Shown: in pieces, positions 26,005 to 34,819 of the stretch
Numbering within the stretch: the first letter of the stretch is position 1
Layout: each line of letters opens with the position of its first letter
NCBI GenBank assembly: GCA_946494635.1
Contig: CAMMCS010000001.1
Coordinates: 1 to 50,561, forward strand
Reading direction: 5' to 3'
Origin: an uncultured Oscillibacter sp.
Lineage (GTDB): Bacteria > Bacillota > Clostridia > Oscillospirales > Oscillospiraceae
DNA: 50,561 nucleotides
Notes under the pieces: model-generated
Told to the model about the DNA's origin: nothing
The model's input: the letters and a program-made list of their open reading frames with translations, nothing else
The model's database searches: none
Program-made: the position numbers and the translations under genes

Positions 26005-27480
26005 ATGAGCTATGTAATAGGAATTGACGTAGGAACAACAAACATCAAAGCGCTTGTGATTGATCAGAGTGGTCAGACGGTTGCTTTTGCAAAGAGAAAC
26101 TCACCCTTTCAAGATTTCAATGGCCATGACGCCTATGAGTACCACTCTTTCTGGGAAAATATCTGTCAGCTTCTAAGAGAAACCATAGCCAACATGCAAA
26201 AACAGGGAGCCTCGCCTAAAGATCTGCGCGGAATTGCTGTTGCAAGTATGGGAGAGATGGGATTTCCAGTCGGAAGCAAAGATGCGGTTTTTCCTGCAAT
26301 TTCCTGGTATGATTTGTGCAGCACAAAATATTGGGAAGAGTTATGCGACAAGATTTCCCAAGAGAGGCAGGTTGATATCACAGGGCAAAAGATTATTCAC
26401 ATCTTTTCAATAGCGAAACTGATGTGGCTGAAAGCGGAATATCCACATATATATGATGAAATGGCTACTTGGCTCTGCATTGCAGACTATGTATCGTTTA
26501 AGTTATGCGGAAGCCGCTGTATGGAGAGATCATTGGCAGCGCGGACAGGATTGCTGGATTATAAAACTGGTACCTGGTCAGAAGAAATTTTACAAATAGC
26601 CGGAATTGATGAAGAAAAAATGCCCAGGCTGGTACATGGCGGAGCATACTTAGGAGCAATCACAGATCAAGCAGCAGATGACACGGGGTTACCTCCAGGA
26701 ACACCTGTTTTTGCCGGTGGACATGATCATATCTGCGCATCCTTTGCTACAGGGGTATGGGAGCCTGGAACTATTATGGATTCCAGCGGAACAACTGAGG
26801 TTGTTGTACGGACAGAGGCTCAAAGGGAAAACACACTGACAGCAGGACAAAAGGGCTTCAACATTGGACCGCATGTGCGCCTTGATCACTATTATATTAT
26901 GGGGGGAATCTCTGCAGCAGGCGTCTCTGTGGACTGGTATCGAAAAGAATTTTACGGGGGTTCCCCGCAGCATACTGAAATTGGAAGTCTGATCTATTTG
27001 CCCCACCTGCGCGGAAGCAGTAGCCCTACCAGAGACCCGAGGTCAAAAGGTGCATTTCTGGGAATCACAGACCGGCATGGAAACTCGGATTTTCTGCAGG
27101 CGATCTATGAAGGGGTCGCGTTTGAACTGAAACAAACCATTGATGGCATGGGCAAGTATCCAAAAAAGATCATTGGAGTTGGAGGTGGATACCAAAATGA
27201 TCGATGGACACAGATTAAGGCCGATGTGATGCAGACTGAAATTGAACTTCCTTCTATTAAAGAGGCTACGGCGTTAGGAGCAGCTTTGCTCGCAGGAGTT
27301 GGAAGCGGAATGTTTCCGACTCCTGAGGATGCGTTCCACAACACCTTCCGCATTGAAAAAAGATTTGTACCAAATTTCAAGTATCAGAAATACTATGAGG
27401 AAAAGTACCGGATCTTTCAATCGCTATACAGCACATTGATAGACGTAAATAATGGACTGAGTACATTAAACGCATATTGA
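26005..27480 (+). CDS. FGGY-family carbohydrate kinase (xylulokinase-like)
   Basis: This 491-residue sugar kinase starts YVIGIDVGTTNIKALVID, the N-terminal phosphate loop with Asp8. Mid-protein it has AGGHDHICASFATGVW, and the second ATPase-fold segment includes IIGVGGGYQNDRWTQIKADV and TALGAALLAGVGSG. ATG 26005 is 13 bases after the epimerase stop. FGGY kinases phosphorylate the terminal hydroxyl of polyols and ketoses. With an upstream 3-epimerase and downstream class II aldolase it most likely makes a ketose 1-phosphate. The exact sugar is unknown. Confidence 0.88.
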   Translation: MSYVIGIDVGTTNIKALVIDQSGQTVAFAKRNSPFQDFNGHDAYEYHSFWENICQLLRETIANMQKQGASPKDLRGIAVASMGEMGFPVGSKDAVFPAISWYDLCSTKYWEELCDKISQERQVDITGQKIIHIFSIAKLMWLKAEYPHIYDEMATWLCIADYVSFKLCGSRCMERSLAARTGLLDYKTGTWSEEILQIAGIDEEKMPRLVHGGAYLGAITDQAADDTGLPPGTPVFAGGHDHICASFATGVWEPGTIMDSSGTTEVVVRTEAQRENTLTAGQKGFNIGPHVRLDHYYIMGGISAAGVSVDWYRKEFYGGSPQHTEIGSLIYLPHLRGSSSPTRDPRSKGAFLGITDRHGNSDFLQAIYEGVAFELKQTIDGMGKYPKKIIGVGGGYQNDRWTQIKADVMQTEIELPSIKEATALGAALLAGVGSGMFPTPEDAFHNTFRIEKRFVPNFKYQKYYEEKYRIFQSLYSTLIDVNNGLSTLNAY

Positions 27481-27499
27481 GGTAGGGGGCTGTGTTTTT

Positions 27500-28345
27500 A
27501 TGTATGTGTCGCCCAAGGAAATACTGCAGGATGCCATCGATAGGCATTACGCTGTTGCGGCTTTCAACTTTTACAATTTAGATACTCTTTTGGCAATTAT
27601 TGAAGCGGCAGAGGAGGAGCGTTCTCCGGTAATTGCTCAAATTTATGCAGATCATTTCACATTCTATAATGGAGGAGGTTCCATTGCAAAGGCAGCCCTT
27701 CGGCTGATTGAAGAGACGCCAGTCCCGGTCTATTTGCATCTGGATCATGCAAGCAACTACGAAACGATTCTATACGCTATTGAGCTTGGGTTCCATTCTG
27801 TTATGTATGATGGTTCGGAACTGCCATTAGACGAAAACATCAGCATTTCCAAAACTGTGGTGGAGGCAGCCCATAAGCATGGAATTTTCACCGAAGTCGA
27901 GCTTGGTCGGATTGGCCGGCTGTCCGGCGGACAGGAAGACGCTGTCTATGATGATTGCACTGGCGTAGAAGAAGCATGCCAACTGATTTCAAACTGCAAA
28001 GCAGATTCCCTTGCACCGGCGATTGGAACAGCGCATGGATTATATAGGACAGTTCCAAAGCTTAACTTCAGGAGACTGGAGGAGCTGCAGAAAGCGTTGG
28101 AAGTTCCGCTGGTGCTGCATGGAGGCTCAGGAATTCCAGATGAGTTGATTCGTAAGTCGATTGATTTGGGAATCGCGAAAATCAATGTTGGCACAGAACT
28201 CAAATACCAGTGGAGTTCCACGATGAAAGCAGGCCTGGAACAAGGACTGAAAGAGCCAATTAAATTGGAAAATAATGCAAAACAGGCAGTCAAAGAAATT
28301 GCAAAAAGAAAAATCTCTTTATTTGGATCAGCCGGAAAAGCTTAA
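27500..28345 (+). CDS. Class II ketose-(bis)phosphate aldolase
   Basis: This 281-residue zinc aldolase of the FbaA/GatY/KbaY family has catalytic Asp82 and zinc ligands His83 (HLDHAS), His179 (GTAHG) and His207 (LHGGSG). It also has the phosphate-binding segments GGSGIP and NVGTELKY. It should cleave the phosphorylated ketose to dihydroxyacetone phosphate and an aldehyde. The loop containing FTEVELGRIGRL is typical of the tagatose/fructose group. It lies 19 bases after the kinase gene and completes an epimerise-phosphorylate-cleave sequence. Whether the substrate is a 1-phosphate or a bisphosphate cannot be read here. Confidence 0.88.
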   Translation: MYVSPKEILQDAIDRHYAVAAFNFYNLDTLLAIIEAAEEERSPVIAQIYADHFTFYNGGGSIAKAALRLIEETPVPVYLHLDHASNYETILYAIELGFHSVMYDGSELPLDENISISKTVVEAAHKHGIFTEVELGRIGRLSGGQEDAVYDDCTGVEEACQLISNCKADSLAPAIGTAHGLYRTVPKLNFRRLEELQKALEVPLVLHGGSGIPDELIRKSIDLGIAKINVGTELKYQWSSTMKAGLEQGLKEPIKLENNAKQAVKEIAKRKISLFGSAGKA

Positions 28346-28357
28346 GGAGGAATGAAA

Positions 28358-29398
28358 ATGCGTGCAATGGTTGTTACAAAGCCTTATACATTGGAAGAAC
28401 GGCAAGTACCCATTCCTGAGATCCATAAAGACGAGGCATTAATAAAAATTGCATATACAGGAATATGCGGGTCAGATGTTCACATTTACAAAGGTGAGAC
28501 ACCTACAGCAAAGCCGGATGTCATCACAGGTCACGAATACAGCGGCGTGATTGAAGAGATTGCACCTGGATCTGTAAATCCAGCTGGGCTGAAAAAAGGA
28601 GACAAGGTGGTCGGTTGGATCGTCGAAGCGTGCGGAACGTGTGATGCCTGTTTAGGCGGGCATACGAATCTTTGCAGGAACCTCAAATGCTACGGAACGC
28701 AAGTGGATGGCACATTTAGAGAGTATATTTCTGCTCCGCTTACAATGCTGTATAAGATTCCGGATTCGGCAGATCTGCGATTATATGCATTGGTAGAGCC
28801 TATGGCAGTTGCGGTCTATGCAGTTCGGGAAGCGCCTGTACAGTTGGGCGATACTGTGTTGATCATTGGGGGCGGCGCGATTGGAATGTGTGCGGCTCTT
28901 GCGGCCAAGATGGCAGGCGGAACTAAAATCACAATTTCTGAAATTGCTTCAGAAAAAATTGAAAGAATTAAAAAGATGGGCTTTCATGTTGTAAATCCAA
29001 AAGAGAAAGATGCAGTAAAAAGCTGCATGGATTTGACGGATGGTCATGGCTTCAATTGCATTTTTGAGGCATCTGGTGCTCCCAGTGGATATGATCTTTT
29101 AACGAAGGTAGGCTCTTATAGAGCAAAGGCTGTCAATATTGGCATGAATTTTAGACCTTCCCCCCTGGTGACGCGAGAGATTATGGTTACGGAAACTGGT
29201 ATCAAAGCAATTCGAATCCATCAGCAATCTGTTTTTGGGCTTACGGAAAGATTGTTTGAGTCTTTGAGTGAAAAGGAACAAAGAGATCTCTACAGTCTTA
29301 TATCCGACGACTATGATTTTGACCATTTGAAAGAGGCGTTTGATTTTTGTGTCAATGACCAGTCATATTGTAAGGTAATGGTAAAAGTAGGACTCTGA
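28358..29398 (+). CDS. Zinc-dependent medium-chain dehydrogenase (sorbitol/threonine DH-like)
   Basis: This 346-residue MDR-family dehydrogenase has catalytic-zinc ligands Cys37 (GICGSD) and His59-Glu60 (GHEYSG). The structural-zinc set is Cys92, Cys95, Cys98 and Cys106 (CGTCDACLGGHTNLC). A Rossmann fold opens with VLIIGGGAIGMC. It should oxidise a polyol or secondary alcohol with NAD+. I chose ATG 28358, seven bases after AAGGAGG; ATG 28352 is too close to it. As the last gene before a strong terminator, it probably performs the entry oxidation (polyol to ketose). Confidence 0.88.
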   Translation: MRAMVVTKPYTLEERQVPIPEIHKDEALIKIAYTGICGSDVHIYKGETPTAKPDVITGHEYSGVIEEIAPGSVNPAGLKKGDKVVGWIVEACGTCDACLGGHTNLCRNLKCYGTQVDGTFREYISAPLTMLYKIPDSADLRLYALVEPMAVAVYAVREAPVQLGDTVLIIGGGAIGMCAALAAKMAGGTKITISEIASEKIERIKKMGFHVVNPKEKDAVKSCMDLTDGHGFNCIFEASGAPSGYDLLTKVGSYRAKAVNIGMNFRPSPLVTREIMVTETGIKAIRIHQQSVFGLTERLFESLSEKEQRDLYSLISDDYDFDHLKEAFDFCVNDQSYCKVMVKVGL

Positions 29399-29457
29399 AA
29401 AAGGGACGCAATCAGCAGTGCGGATACCGCAAAAACAGTAGATTGCGTCCCTTTTTT
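29399..29457 (+). terminator. Terminator of the catabolic operon
   Basis: AAGGGACGCAATC (29401-29413) pairs with GATTGCGTCCCTT (29441-29453) and runs into a T6 tract. It starts one base after the dehydrogenase stop. Confidence 0.9.
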
Positions 29458-29573
29458 ACACGATATGTAAAGGGCATATTCTTTTTTGGCGTTTATCAAT
29501 ATGATGTGGCAAAAAGAAGGATGCAGCTTATTTTGTTTAGAAGGAAAGAGAAGTTTATGAGTAACTTTGCAAG

Positions 29574-30362
29574 TTATTGTCCCTCATACAGCTCAGGAAA
29601 AATGCACTTTACATTTTGAGCGGCAAAGCTTTTTAGAATTTCGGGGGCAGGCCTTTCATTTGTGACAATGGCGCTTAAAGAGCTAATTGGGCAGAAACTG
29701 AAGGTCGCCATTTTAGAAAATTTGCTGCCGTCGATCATTGCAACGATGGACTTTCCGACATTTTGATTGATAACTGTGCTTTTAATCTCGGCCTCTAGAT
29801 AATTATTATTAGCCAAGCCACCACGAAAAGAGATGCTGGATGCCGAAATAAAAACAGTGTCAATCTGCATACCGGAAAGCCCTTTTGAAGTGGACAACCC
29901 AACAAAGGAAACTGTATCTGGATTGTAGATACCTCCTAAGGCAACTAGGCGGATGGAGGGGTATTTTGATGCTTCATACATAGCGGATAGAGAATGTGTA
30001 ACGACTGTGACATTCTCTTTTTCCGCTAAAAAAGGGATTATTTTTTCCGTGGTACTTCCAGAATCCAGAAAAATGGAACTGTTATTCCGAACCAGCCCAG
30101 CGGCAAGCCGCCCAATGATTTGCTTTGCCTGACTGTTTTCTGAAGTACGAACAGACATGGGAGGAACGGAATCAAATTCTGACTTTGGGGCTGCACAAAC
30201 ACCTCCGTATACCTTTTTAATGTTGCCGCGGTCTACAAGAATATTAAGATCTCTGCGGATAGTATTCGTGGAAACATGGAAGATTTCCACAAGTTTATCC
30301 AACGACACTGAACGATTCTTTAGAATGTACTGCTCTATTGCGTTTAAACGCTCGATTTTCAT
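29574..30362 (-). CDS. DeoR-family sugar-operon repressor
   Basis: This 262-residue regulator has a DeoR helix-turn-helix at its N-terminus (IERLNAIEQYILKNRSVSLD, then VSTNTIRRDLNILVDRG). The phosphosugar-sensing domain has SIFLDSGSTTEKII and VALGGIYNPDTVSFVG, and ends KFSKMATFSFCPI. Such repressors usually release DNA on binding a phosphorylated pathway intermediate, here plausibly the kinase product. The start is uncertain. AGAGGTGAT precedes a GTG (30380) with no spacing, and ATG 30362 is 14 bases beyond it. I list the ATG. It is divergent from the CoA-transferase operon and convergent with the transporter operon. Confidence 0.88.
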   Translation of the reverse strand: MKIERLNAIEQYILKNRSVSLDKLVEIFHVSTNTIRRDLNILVDRGNIKKVYGGVCAAPKSEFDSVPPMSVRTSENSQAKQIIGRLAAGLVRNNSSIFLDSGSTTEKIIPFLAEKENVTVVTHSLSAMYEASKYPSIRLVALGGIYNPDTVSFVGLSTSKGLSGMQIDTVFISASSISFRGGLANNNYLEAEIKSTVINQNVGKSIVAMIDGSKFSKMATFSFCPISSLSAIVTNERPAPEILKSFAAQNVKCIFPELYEGQ

Positions 30363-30494
30363 TCTTGAAATAAGAATCACCTCTTTTGTTAAATTTTGTA
30401 TAGATTATAACATATATTTGGAAAAAGGAAAAGAAAATTTTTCATAAAGAGATAAAAATGATCAATTTATTTTGCGTGAAATGAGGAGATTTCG
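30363..30494. promoter_or_regulatory. Divergent promoter region
   Basis: A 130-base AT-rich gap separates the DeoR gene (minus) and CoA-transferase gene (plus). On the minus strand TTATAAT (around 30405-30411) is a likely -10 box for deoR. I see no clear palindrome matching the repeat at 20208-20255. Confidence 0.45.
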
Positions 30495-31673
30495 ATGAAA
30501 CCTTTGGAGGGAATCCGAATTATTGATCTAGGAAGATTTGTTTCAGCGCCATTTTGTGGAATGTTGTTAGGGGATCTCGGAGCGGAAGTGATTAAAGTGG
30601 AAAAGCCTGTGTCCGGAGAGGACTCAAGAGGTGTTGGGCCATTTTTGAATGGGGCGTCTCTATACGTTCCGACTTTTAACCGCAACAAAAAGGGCGTTAC
30701 TATCCAAACCCGAAAGCAAGAGGGTATTCAGCTATTGAAGGAACTCATTCAAACGGCAGATGTGCTTCTTGAGAATTATCGTCCGGGGACACTTGAAAAG
30801 ATGGGTTTGGGCTATAAAACCATACAGAAGATTAATCCGCGGATGATTGTAGCGTCTATTTCCGGGTTCGGACAAACAGGGCCGGATGCGTTGCGGTCGG
30901 CTTTTGATCCCATTGCGCAGGCAGTGGGCGGACTGTATGCGATAACGGGAACAGAACAGTCTGGTCCCCTTGGAGCCGGAACGGTCATTGCAGATCTGAC
31001 GACTGGACTATATACAGCCTATGCGATTTTGGCTGCTGTCATTCAGCGTGGGAGGACAGGCAAGGGCCAATACATCGATATTGCGATGACCGACTGCATG
31101 GTTTCCCTACTGCATATCTATGTCCCTGATTATGCGGCCAATGGGACAGTTCCCAAACGTCATGGAAACAGGGATCCGCTTTCCGCTCCAGCGGACTGCT
31201 ATCAGACGGCTGATGGTTACATTGTCATGCATGCAGGTGAAGATAAGGCCTATGCGAGTCTGAAGCAATTGATTGCGGACGCGAGACTTGCTGATCCAAA
31301 ATTTGACTCGCATCAGGGGCGCGTTCTATATCAGGAAGAGTTGGAGAAGTATCTTCGGGATTGGTTTAAAGATAAGACAACGGATGAGGCGGAGCGCACG
31401 TTGCTTAATAACGGAATTATGGCAGCGCGTGTTTATGACATGCCTCATATCTTCACATCTGAACAGATTAAGCAGAGGGGGATGCTGGTTGAAATGGATG
31501 TCCCCAATGCCGGCACTTGTATTTTCCAAGGGAACCCGATTCATATGTCGGATCTGCAAATTTCCTATAAAAGAGCACCCATGGTAGGCGAGCACAATCA
31601 GGAAATCTTTGGAACTTTACTGAAAAAAGAGGATGGAATACTGAGGAGTATGCAGGAAGAGGGCATCATCTAA
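30495..31673 (+). CDS. CaiB/BaiF (class III) CoA-transferase
   Basis: This 392-residue protein moves CoA between carboxylic acids. The family start LEGIRIIDLGRFVSAPFCGM is clear, followed by LGAEVIKVEKP and NRNKKG. The likely catalytic aspartate is Asp167 in GTVIADLTTGLYTAY, aligning with the formyl-CoA transferase nucleophile. Length is normal. The ATG follows AATGAGGAG. It heads an operon with two crotonase-fold enzymes, the CaiB/CaiD arrangement of carnitine-type pathways. The acid activated is unknown, and no acyl-CoA dehydrogenase or ligase accompanies it here. Confidence 0.88.
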   Translation: MKPLEGIRIIDLGRFVSAPFCGMLLGDLGAEVIKVEKPVSGEDSRGVGPFLNGASLYVPTFNRNKKGVTIQTRKQEGIQLLKELIQTADVLLENYRPGTLEKMGLGYKTIQKINPRMIVASISGFGQTGPDALRSAFDPIAQAVGGLYAITGTEQSGPLGAGTVIADLTTGLYTAYAILAAVIQRGRTGKGQYIDIAMTDCMVSLLHIYVPDYAANGTVPKRHGNRDPLSAPADCYQTADGYIVMHAGEDKAYASLKQLIADARLADPKFDSHQGRVLYQEELEKYLRDWFKDKTTDEAERTLLNNGIMAARVYDMPHIFTSEQIKQRGMLVEMDVPNAGTCIFQGNPIHMSDLQISYKRAPMVGEHNQEIFGTLLKKEDGILRSMQEEGII

Positions 31674-31693
31674 AAACACAGAAGGAGATTGAA

Positions 31694-32458
31694 ATGGAAT
31701 TTGTTAAATTAGATATTCAAAATCATATTGGGGTTGTGACTTTTTCCAGACCACCTATCAATGCAGTTAATCTGCAGTGCAACTTGGAAATAGCAGAGGT
31801 CTTTGAACAGATCAACCATTGCGATGAAATCTGGTGCGTGGTGCTGCGGGCATTGGGAAAGGGATTTATTTCCGGCAGTGATGTGGATGATTTTGCTGCT
31901 TATGATGAAGAACTGCTGAAAGCCAACGAGGATGCGGATGTGAGAAGCATCATGGCCATTTACCACTGTCGCGTCCCTGTGATTTGCCAAGTGCAGGGGT
32001 ATGTATTGGGCCATGGCACGACATTTGCAGCCGCAAGCGACATGATTGTGGCAGCTGATGATACATATTTTGGAATCCCAGAAGTTACTCTTTGTGTAGT
32101 GGGGGGAACGGATGCAATCCGCCAGCTTGTGCCGGAGAAATTCCTGCGTTATATGGCATACACCGGGAAAAAGATCAGCGTACAGAAAATTGCGGAATAT
32201 GGAAATATTTTGAGAGTTGTTCCCCGGGCCCTTGCATTTGAGACGGCGATGGAGGTTGCGGCGGAGATTACCAGCCAATATCCAAAGGCGGTACAATGTG
32301 TAAAGGCGGCGGTTCAAGATCTCACAAACCACGACAAAGAGCGGGACTTCTATGTTGACTGCACCTATACACATGAGCTGCTGAAGGACCCTGAGAGAGA
32401 AAAAGCCTTGGAAACTTATTATGCAAAACTGAGGGAGAAAAAAGCTGGGAGAATATGA
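31694..32458 (+). CDS. Crotonase-fold (enoyl-CoA hydratase-like) enzyme, copy 1
   Basis: This 254-residue crotonase-superfamily protein has oxyanion-hole segments GFISGSDVDDF and GYVLGHGTTFAAASD. Aligning by eye with rat enoyl-CoA hydratase, the Glu144 position is Thr110, while the Glu164 position keeps Glu130 (GIPEV). Loss of one of the two hydration glutamates argues against simple hydratase activity. Isomerase, lyase, decarboxylase or dehydratase chemistry is possible. GAAGGAGA precedes the ATG. It is 21 bases after the CoA-transferase gene and nearly abuts a close paralogue. Confidence 0.85.
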   Translation: MEFVKLDIQNHIGVVTFSRPPINAVNLQCNLEIAEVFEQINHCDEIWCVVLRALGKGFISGSDVDDFAAYDEELLKANEDADVRSIMAIYHCRVPVICQVQGYVLGHGTTFAAASDMIVAADDTYFGIPEVTLCVVGGTDAIRQLVPEKFLRYMAYTGKKISVQKIAEYGNILRVVPRALAFETAMEVAAEITSQYPKAVQCVKAAVQDLTNHDKERDFYVDCTYTHELLKDPEREKALETYYAKLREKKAGRI

Positions 32459-32459
32459 G

Positions 32460-33209
32460 ATGAGATGCATTACACTTGAAACATTGGAAGATCATATTGC
32501 CGTAGTAACTTTCCACAGGCCTCCAATTAATGCAATAGATCTTGCCGCTAATATTGAAATTGCTGAGACATTTGAAGAACTCAGCCGAAATGATCAGATC
32601 AGGTGTGTTGTTTTTAGAAGTATTGGGAAAGGATTTATTTCCGGAAGTGACACAGGCGACTTTTCAGCATTTGACGAAGAGATCCTGAAAGCAAATGAAG
32701 ATGCAGATATCCGGAGTGTTTTGGCGATTGAAAGCTGCCGCGTTCCTGTGATCTGCCAGGTACAAGGCTATGTTATGGGGCTTGGAACCTGTCTGGCTGC
32801 AGCATCGGATTTTATTGTTGCGGCAGAGAATACTTATTTTTCACAACCAGAGGTAAGACTCTGTGTAGTTGGAGGGACAGGGGCACTCCGGCAGTTGGTT
32901 CCAGAAAAATTTATGCGGTACATGGTCTATACTGGGAAAAAGATCGGAGTAGAAACTATTGCAAAATTTGGAAGCATACACATGGTTGTTCCCTTGGAGG
33001 ATGCTTTTGGTACGGCACTGGATTTAGGGCGCGAAATCGCAAGGAACAGCTCAAAAGCGGTATACAGTGTAAAAGCTGCCATTCACGATCTTATTCGAAG
33101 AGACTCAGAAGAAGAGTACCGGATCGACTGTCAACAGACACATATAATGCTGCGGGATCCAATGAGAGATGAAATACTGACGAATTATAATCAGAAAATT
33201 AAAAAGTAG
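32460..33209 (+). CDS. Crotonase-fold (enoyl-CoA hydratase-like) enzyme, copy 2
   Basis: This 249-residue paralogue of the preceding protein is similar along its whole length. Shared segments include KANEDAD-RS, CRVPVICQVQGYV, AAASD-IVAA, PEV-LCVVGGT and RQLVPEKF-RYM-YTGKKI. The Glu144-equivalent is Cys111 (GLGTCLAAASD) and the Glu164-equivalent is Glu131 (SQPEV). Tandem duplication with conserved oddities suggests a heteromeric enzyme or two related steps rather than redundancy. It begins one base after the copy 1 stop behind TGGGAGA. It ends with TAG and is the last gene of the island. Confidence 0.85.
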   Translation: MRCITLETLEDHIAVVTFHRPPINAIDLAANIEIAETFEELSRNDQIRCVVFRSIGKGFISGSDTGDFSAFDEEILKANEDADIRSVLAIESCRVPVICQVQGYVMGLGTCLAAASDFIVAAENTYFSQPEVRLCVVGGTGALRQLVPEKFMRYMVYTGKKIGVETIAKFGSIHMVVPLEDAFGTALDLGREIARNSSKAVYSVKAAIHDLIRRDSEEEYRIDCQQTHIMLRDPMRDEILTNYNQKIKK

Positions 33210-33610
33210 CCGGCCGATGCACGTTTACTCCTATACGCTAGAATATTGGCGGCGCAGCAGGGAAGCGCAAGACAGCACCGAAAAATAACAGAAGATTTTC
33301 AGACGATGGGATTCCAGTTGAGCCACCATGTATATAAAAAGAGCCACCGGGAAACCGGTGGCTCTTTGCGAAGAACATCCGTCATGTAATCGGAAATTTT
33401 GGGGGCATGTGGTTTTGAGCTTTGCCTTTTCACCTGCTGCAGGACATGTTGTGTGCTTATGGTTTTGAACGAAAGAATCTCCTGAAGAGTTTCCACACCA
33501 CAATCTGGAAGGGGAATATGTGCTGAGCGGGAGGAAATGGCTGCCATTTACATATTCGGCGAGAAGCAATATGGGCCAGGCATCGCGCCAAAATCTGACA
33601 TTGGCTTCGG
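33210..33610. other. Right border of the AT-rich island
   Basis: No convincing gene is seen in about 400 bases apart from the terminator at 33337-33369. Composition returns to GC-rich near 33,600. Minus-strand frames here look like incidental translation. No tRNA or obvious attachment repeat is visible. Confidence 0.45.
33337..33369. terminator. Bidirectional terminator
   Basis: AAGAGCCACCGG (33339-33350) pairs with CCGGTGGCTCTT (33355-33366) around a GAAA tetraloop, with A-rich sequence left and TTG right. It separates the crotonase operon from the convergent ABC-2 operon. Confidence 0.85.
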
Positions 33611-34819
33611 TCACAGCAGCTCCCGACGCTTCTGCCGCCGGCAGGCCAGAAGGCACAGGCCCAGCCCCAGCGCCAGCAGGACAGCCGCCGCGGCGGCCTC
33701 GATGCCCCGGGGCAGCCAGAGAGCACCATTGCCCAGGTTGCGGAACATGAACGGCATATCCAGCAGCCAGGTGCCCAGCACCGCACCCACTGCCACGAAC
33801 AGGGGAACGGCCTTCAGCAGCATGGCGATGTAGCTGCCGCTGTACTGGGAGAGGAACACCGTCAGCCCGGCGGCCCCCAGGGACAGGGCCAGGAGCAGTC
33901 CCGCCAGCACCAGCAGATAGGTGCCGTAGCTCCAGTCGAACCAGGGGGTGCCCCACTCCCAGATGCCGCCCAAACTACAGGCGGCGAACCGCAGGGGCCC
34001 CTGGGCCAGGAAGGGAACGGCATAGACGGTTATATTCACCGCCGCCAGCACCAGCGCGGAGAGCAGGGCGGCTCCCATCTGCGTGTTCAAAATGGTCCGC
34101 CCCTGGCGGGAGGCCCACTGCATGGGCCGGGTGTTCCGCAGCCGGTCCCGCACCAGGGTGGGGGAGAGCAGGAGCACGATGCTGAGGACGCACCACACGG
34201 CCAGGTCCTTGCCGTACTCCTGGGTGGAGTGCTTCACGGAGGACGGCAGCAGGGAGTGGGCCATCTCTGAGCTTGCCAGCTCTGCCTCCCGCCGGACAAT
34301 GGCCTCCGGCTGGCCGTCCGCCCGTCGGTTGGAGACGATCTGAGCGTGGCGCTCCGCCTGGGTGTCATAGGCCTCCATGGCCTGCTTCAGTACGGCTATC
34401 GTATACCAGCTGGTGCCGCCGTACACCCGGTTCAGCAGATATTCCGTGTCCATATCCGCTTGGCCGTCAGCGTTGAGCACGCCATTCAGGTACTCCTCCC
34501 GAAAGGAGAGAAAAGATTCATAGTCCGTCAGTCCCGCCGCCGAGGCCTCCGGGATAGAGGAGATCTGTTGGCCAAAGGAGGCGATCTCCTCGGCCAGCTG
34601 TCCGTCCAGCTGCGCCCGCTCCCCGGGCTCCAGGGTGGGGCCGTACTGCGCCACCCAGCCAGAGGCCAGATCGAACTGGGCCTCTGCATTGGGCCCGTTG
34701 CAGAAATATTCGATGTAGAACTGGGGGAACATCCAGTAGTACACCGCCCCCAGCAGCAGGATGGCCGCCAGGATGCCGGGCCGCCAGATCTTCCGCAGCT
34801 CCCATTTCAAAAGTTCCAT
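33611..34819 (-). CDS. ABC-2-type permease (second permease subunit)
   Basis: This 402-residue membrane protein begins MELLKWELRKIWRP, a typical start of ABC-2 permeases. One helix follows, then a large extracytoplasmic domain (about 45-195) with many acidic residues. A five-helix block runs from about residue 200 and ends with a basic RRQKRRELL tail. It overlaps the first permease gene by one base (TGATG). With the ATPase upstream it forms a putative exporter or membrane-stress transporter controlled by the ECF sigma factor at the head of the operon. Substrate unknown; lantibiotic or bacitracin resistance systems have this shape. Confidence 0.8.
   Translation of the reverse strand: MELLKWELRKIWRPGILAAILLLGAVYYWMFPQFYIEYFCNGPNAEAQFDLASGWVAQYGPTLEPGERAQLDGQLAEEIASFGQQISSIPEASAAGLTDYESFLSFREEYLNGVLNADGQADMDTEYLLNRVYGGTSWYTIAVLKQAMEAYDTQAERHAQIVSNRRADGQPEAIVRREAELASSEMAHSLLPSSVKHSTQEYGKDLAVWCVLSIVLLLSPTLVRDRLRNTRPMQWASRQGRTILNTQMGAALLSALVLAAVNITVYAVPFLAQGPLRFAACSLGGIWEWGTPWFDWSYGTYLLVLAGLLLALSLGAAGLTVFLSQYSGSYIAMLLKAVPLFVAVGAVLGTWLLDMPFMFRNLGNGALWLPRGIEAAAAAVLLALGLGLCLLACRRQKRRELL

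Noticed and set aside
33231..33956. Minus-strand frame running from the island border into the permease
   Set aside because: It is out of frame with the permease gene and shows no family motif; the part over 33,231-33,600 has no ribosome site.
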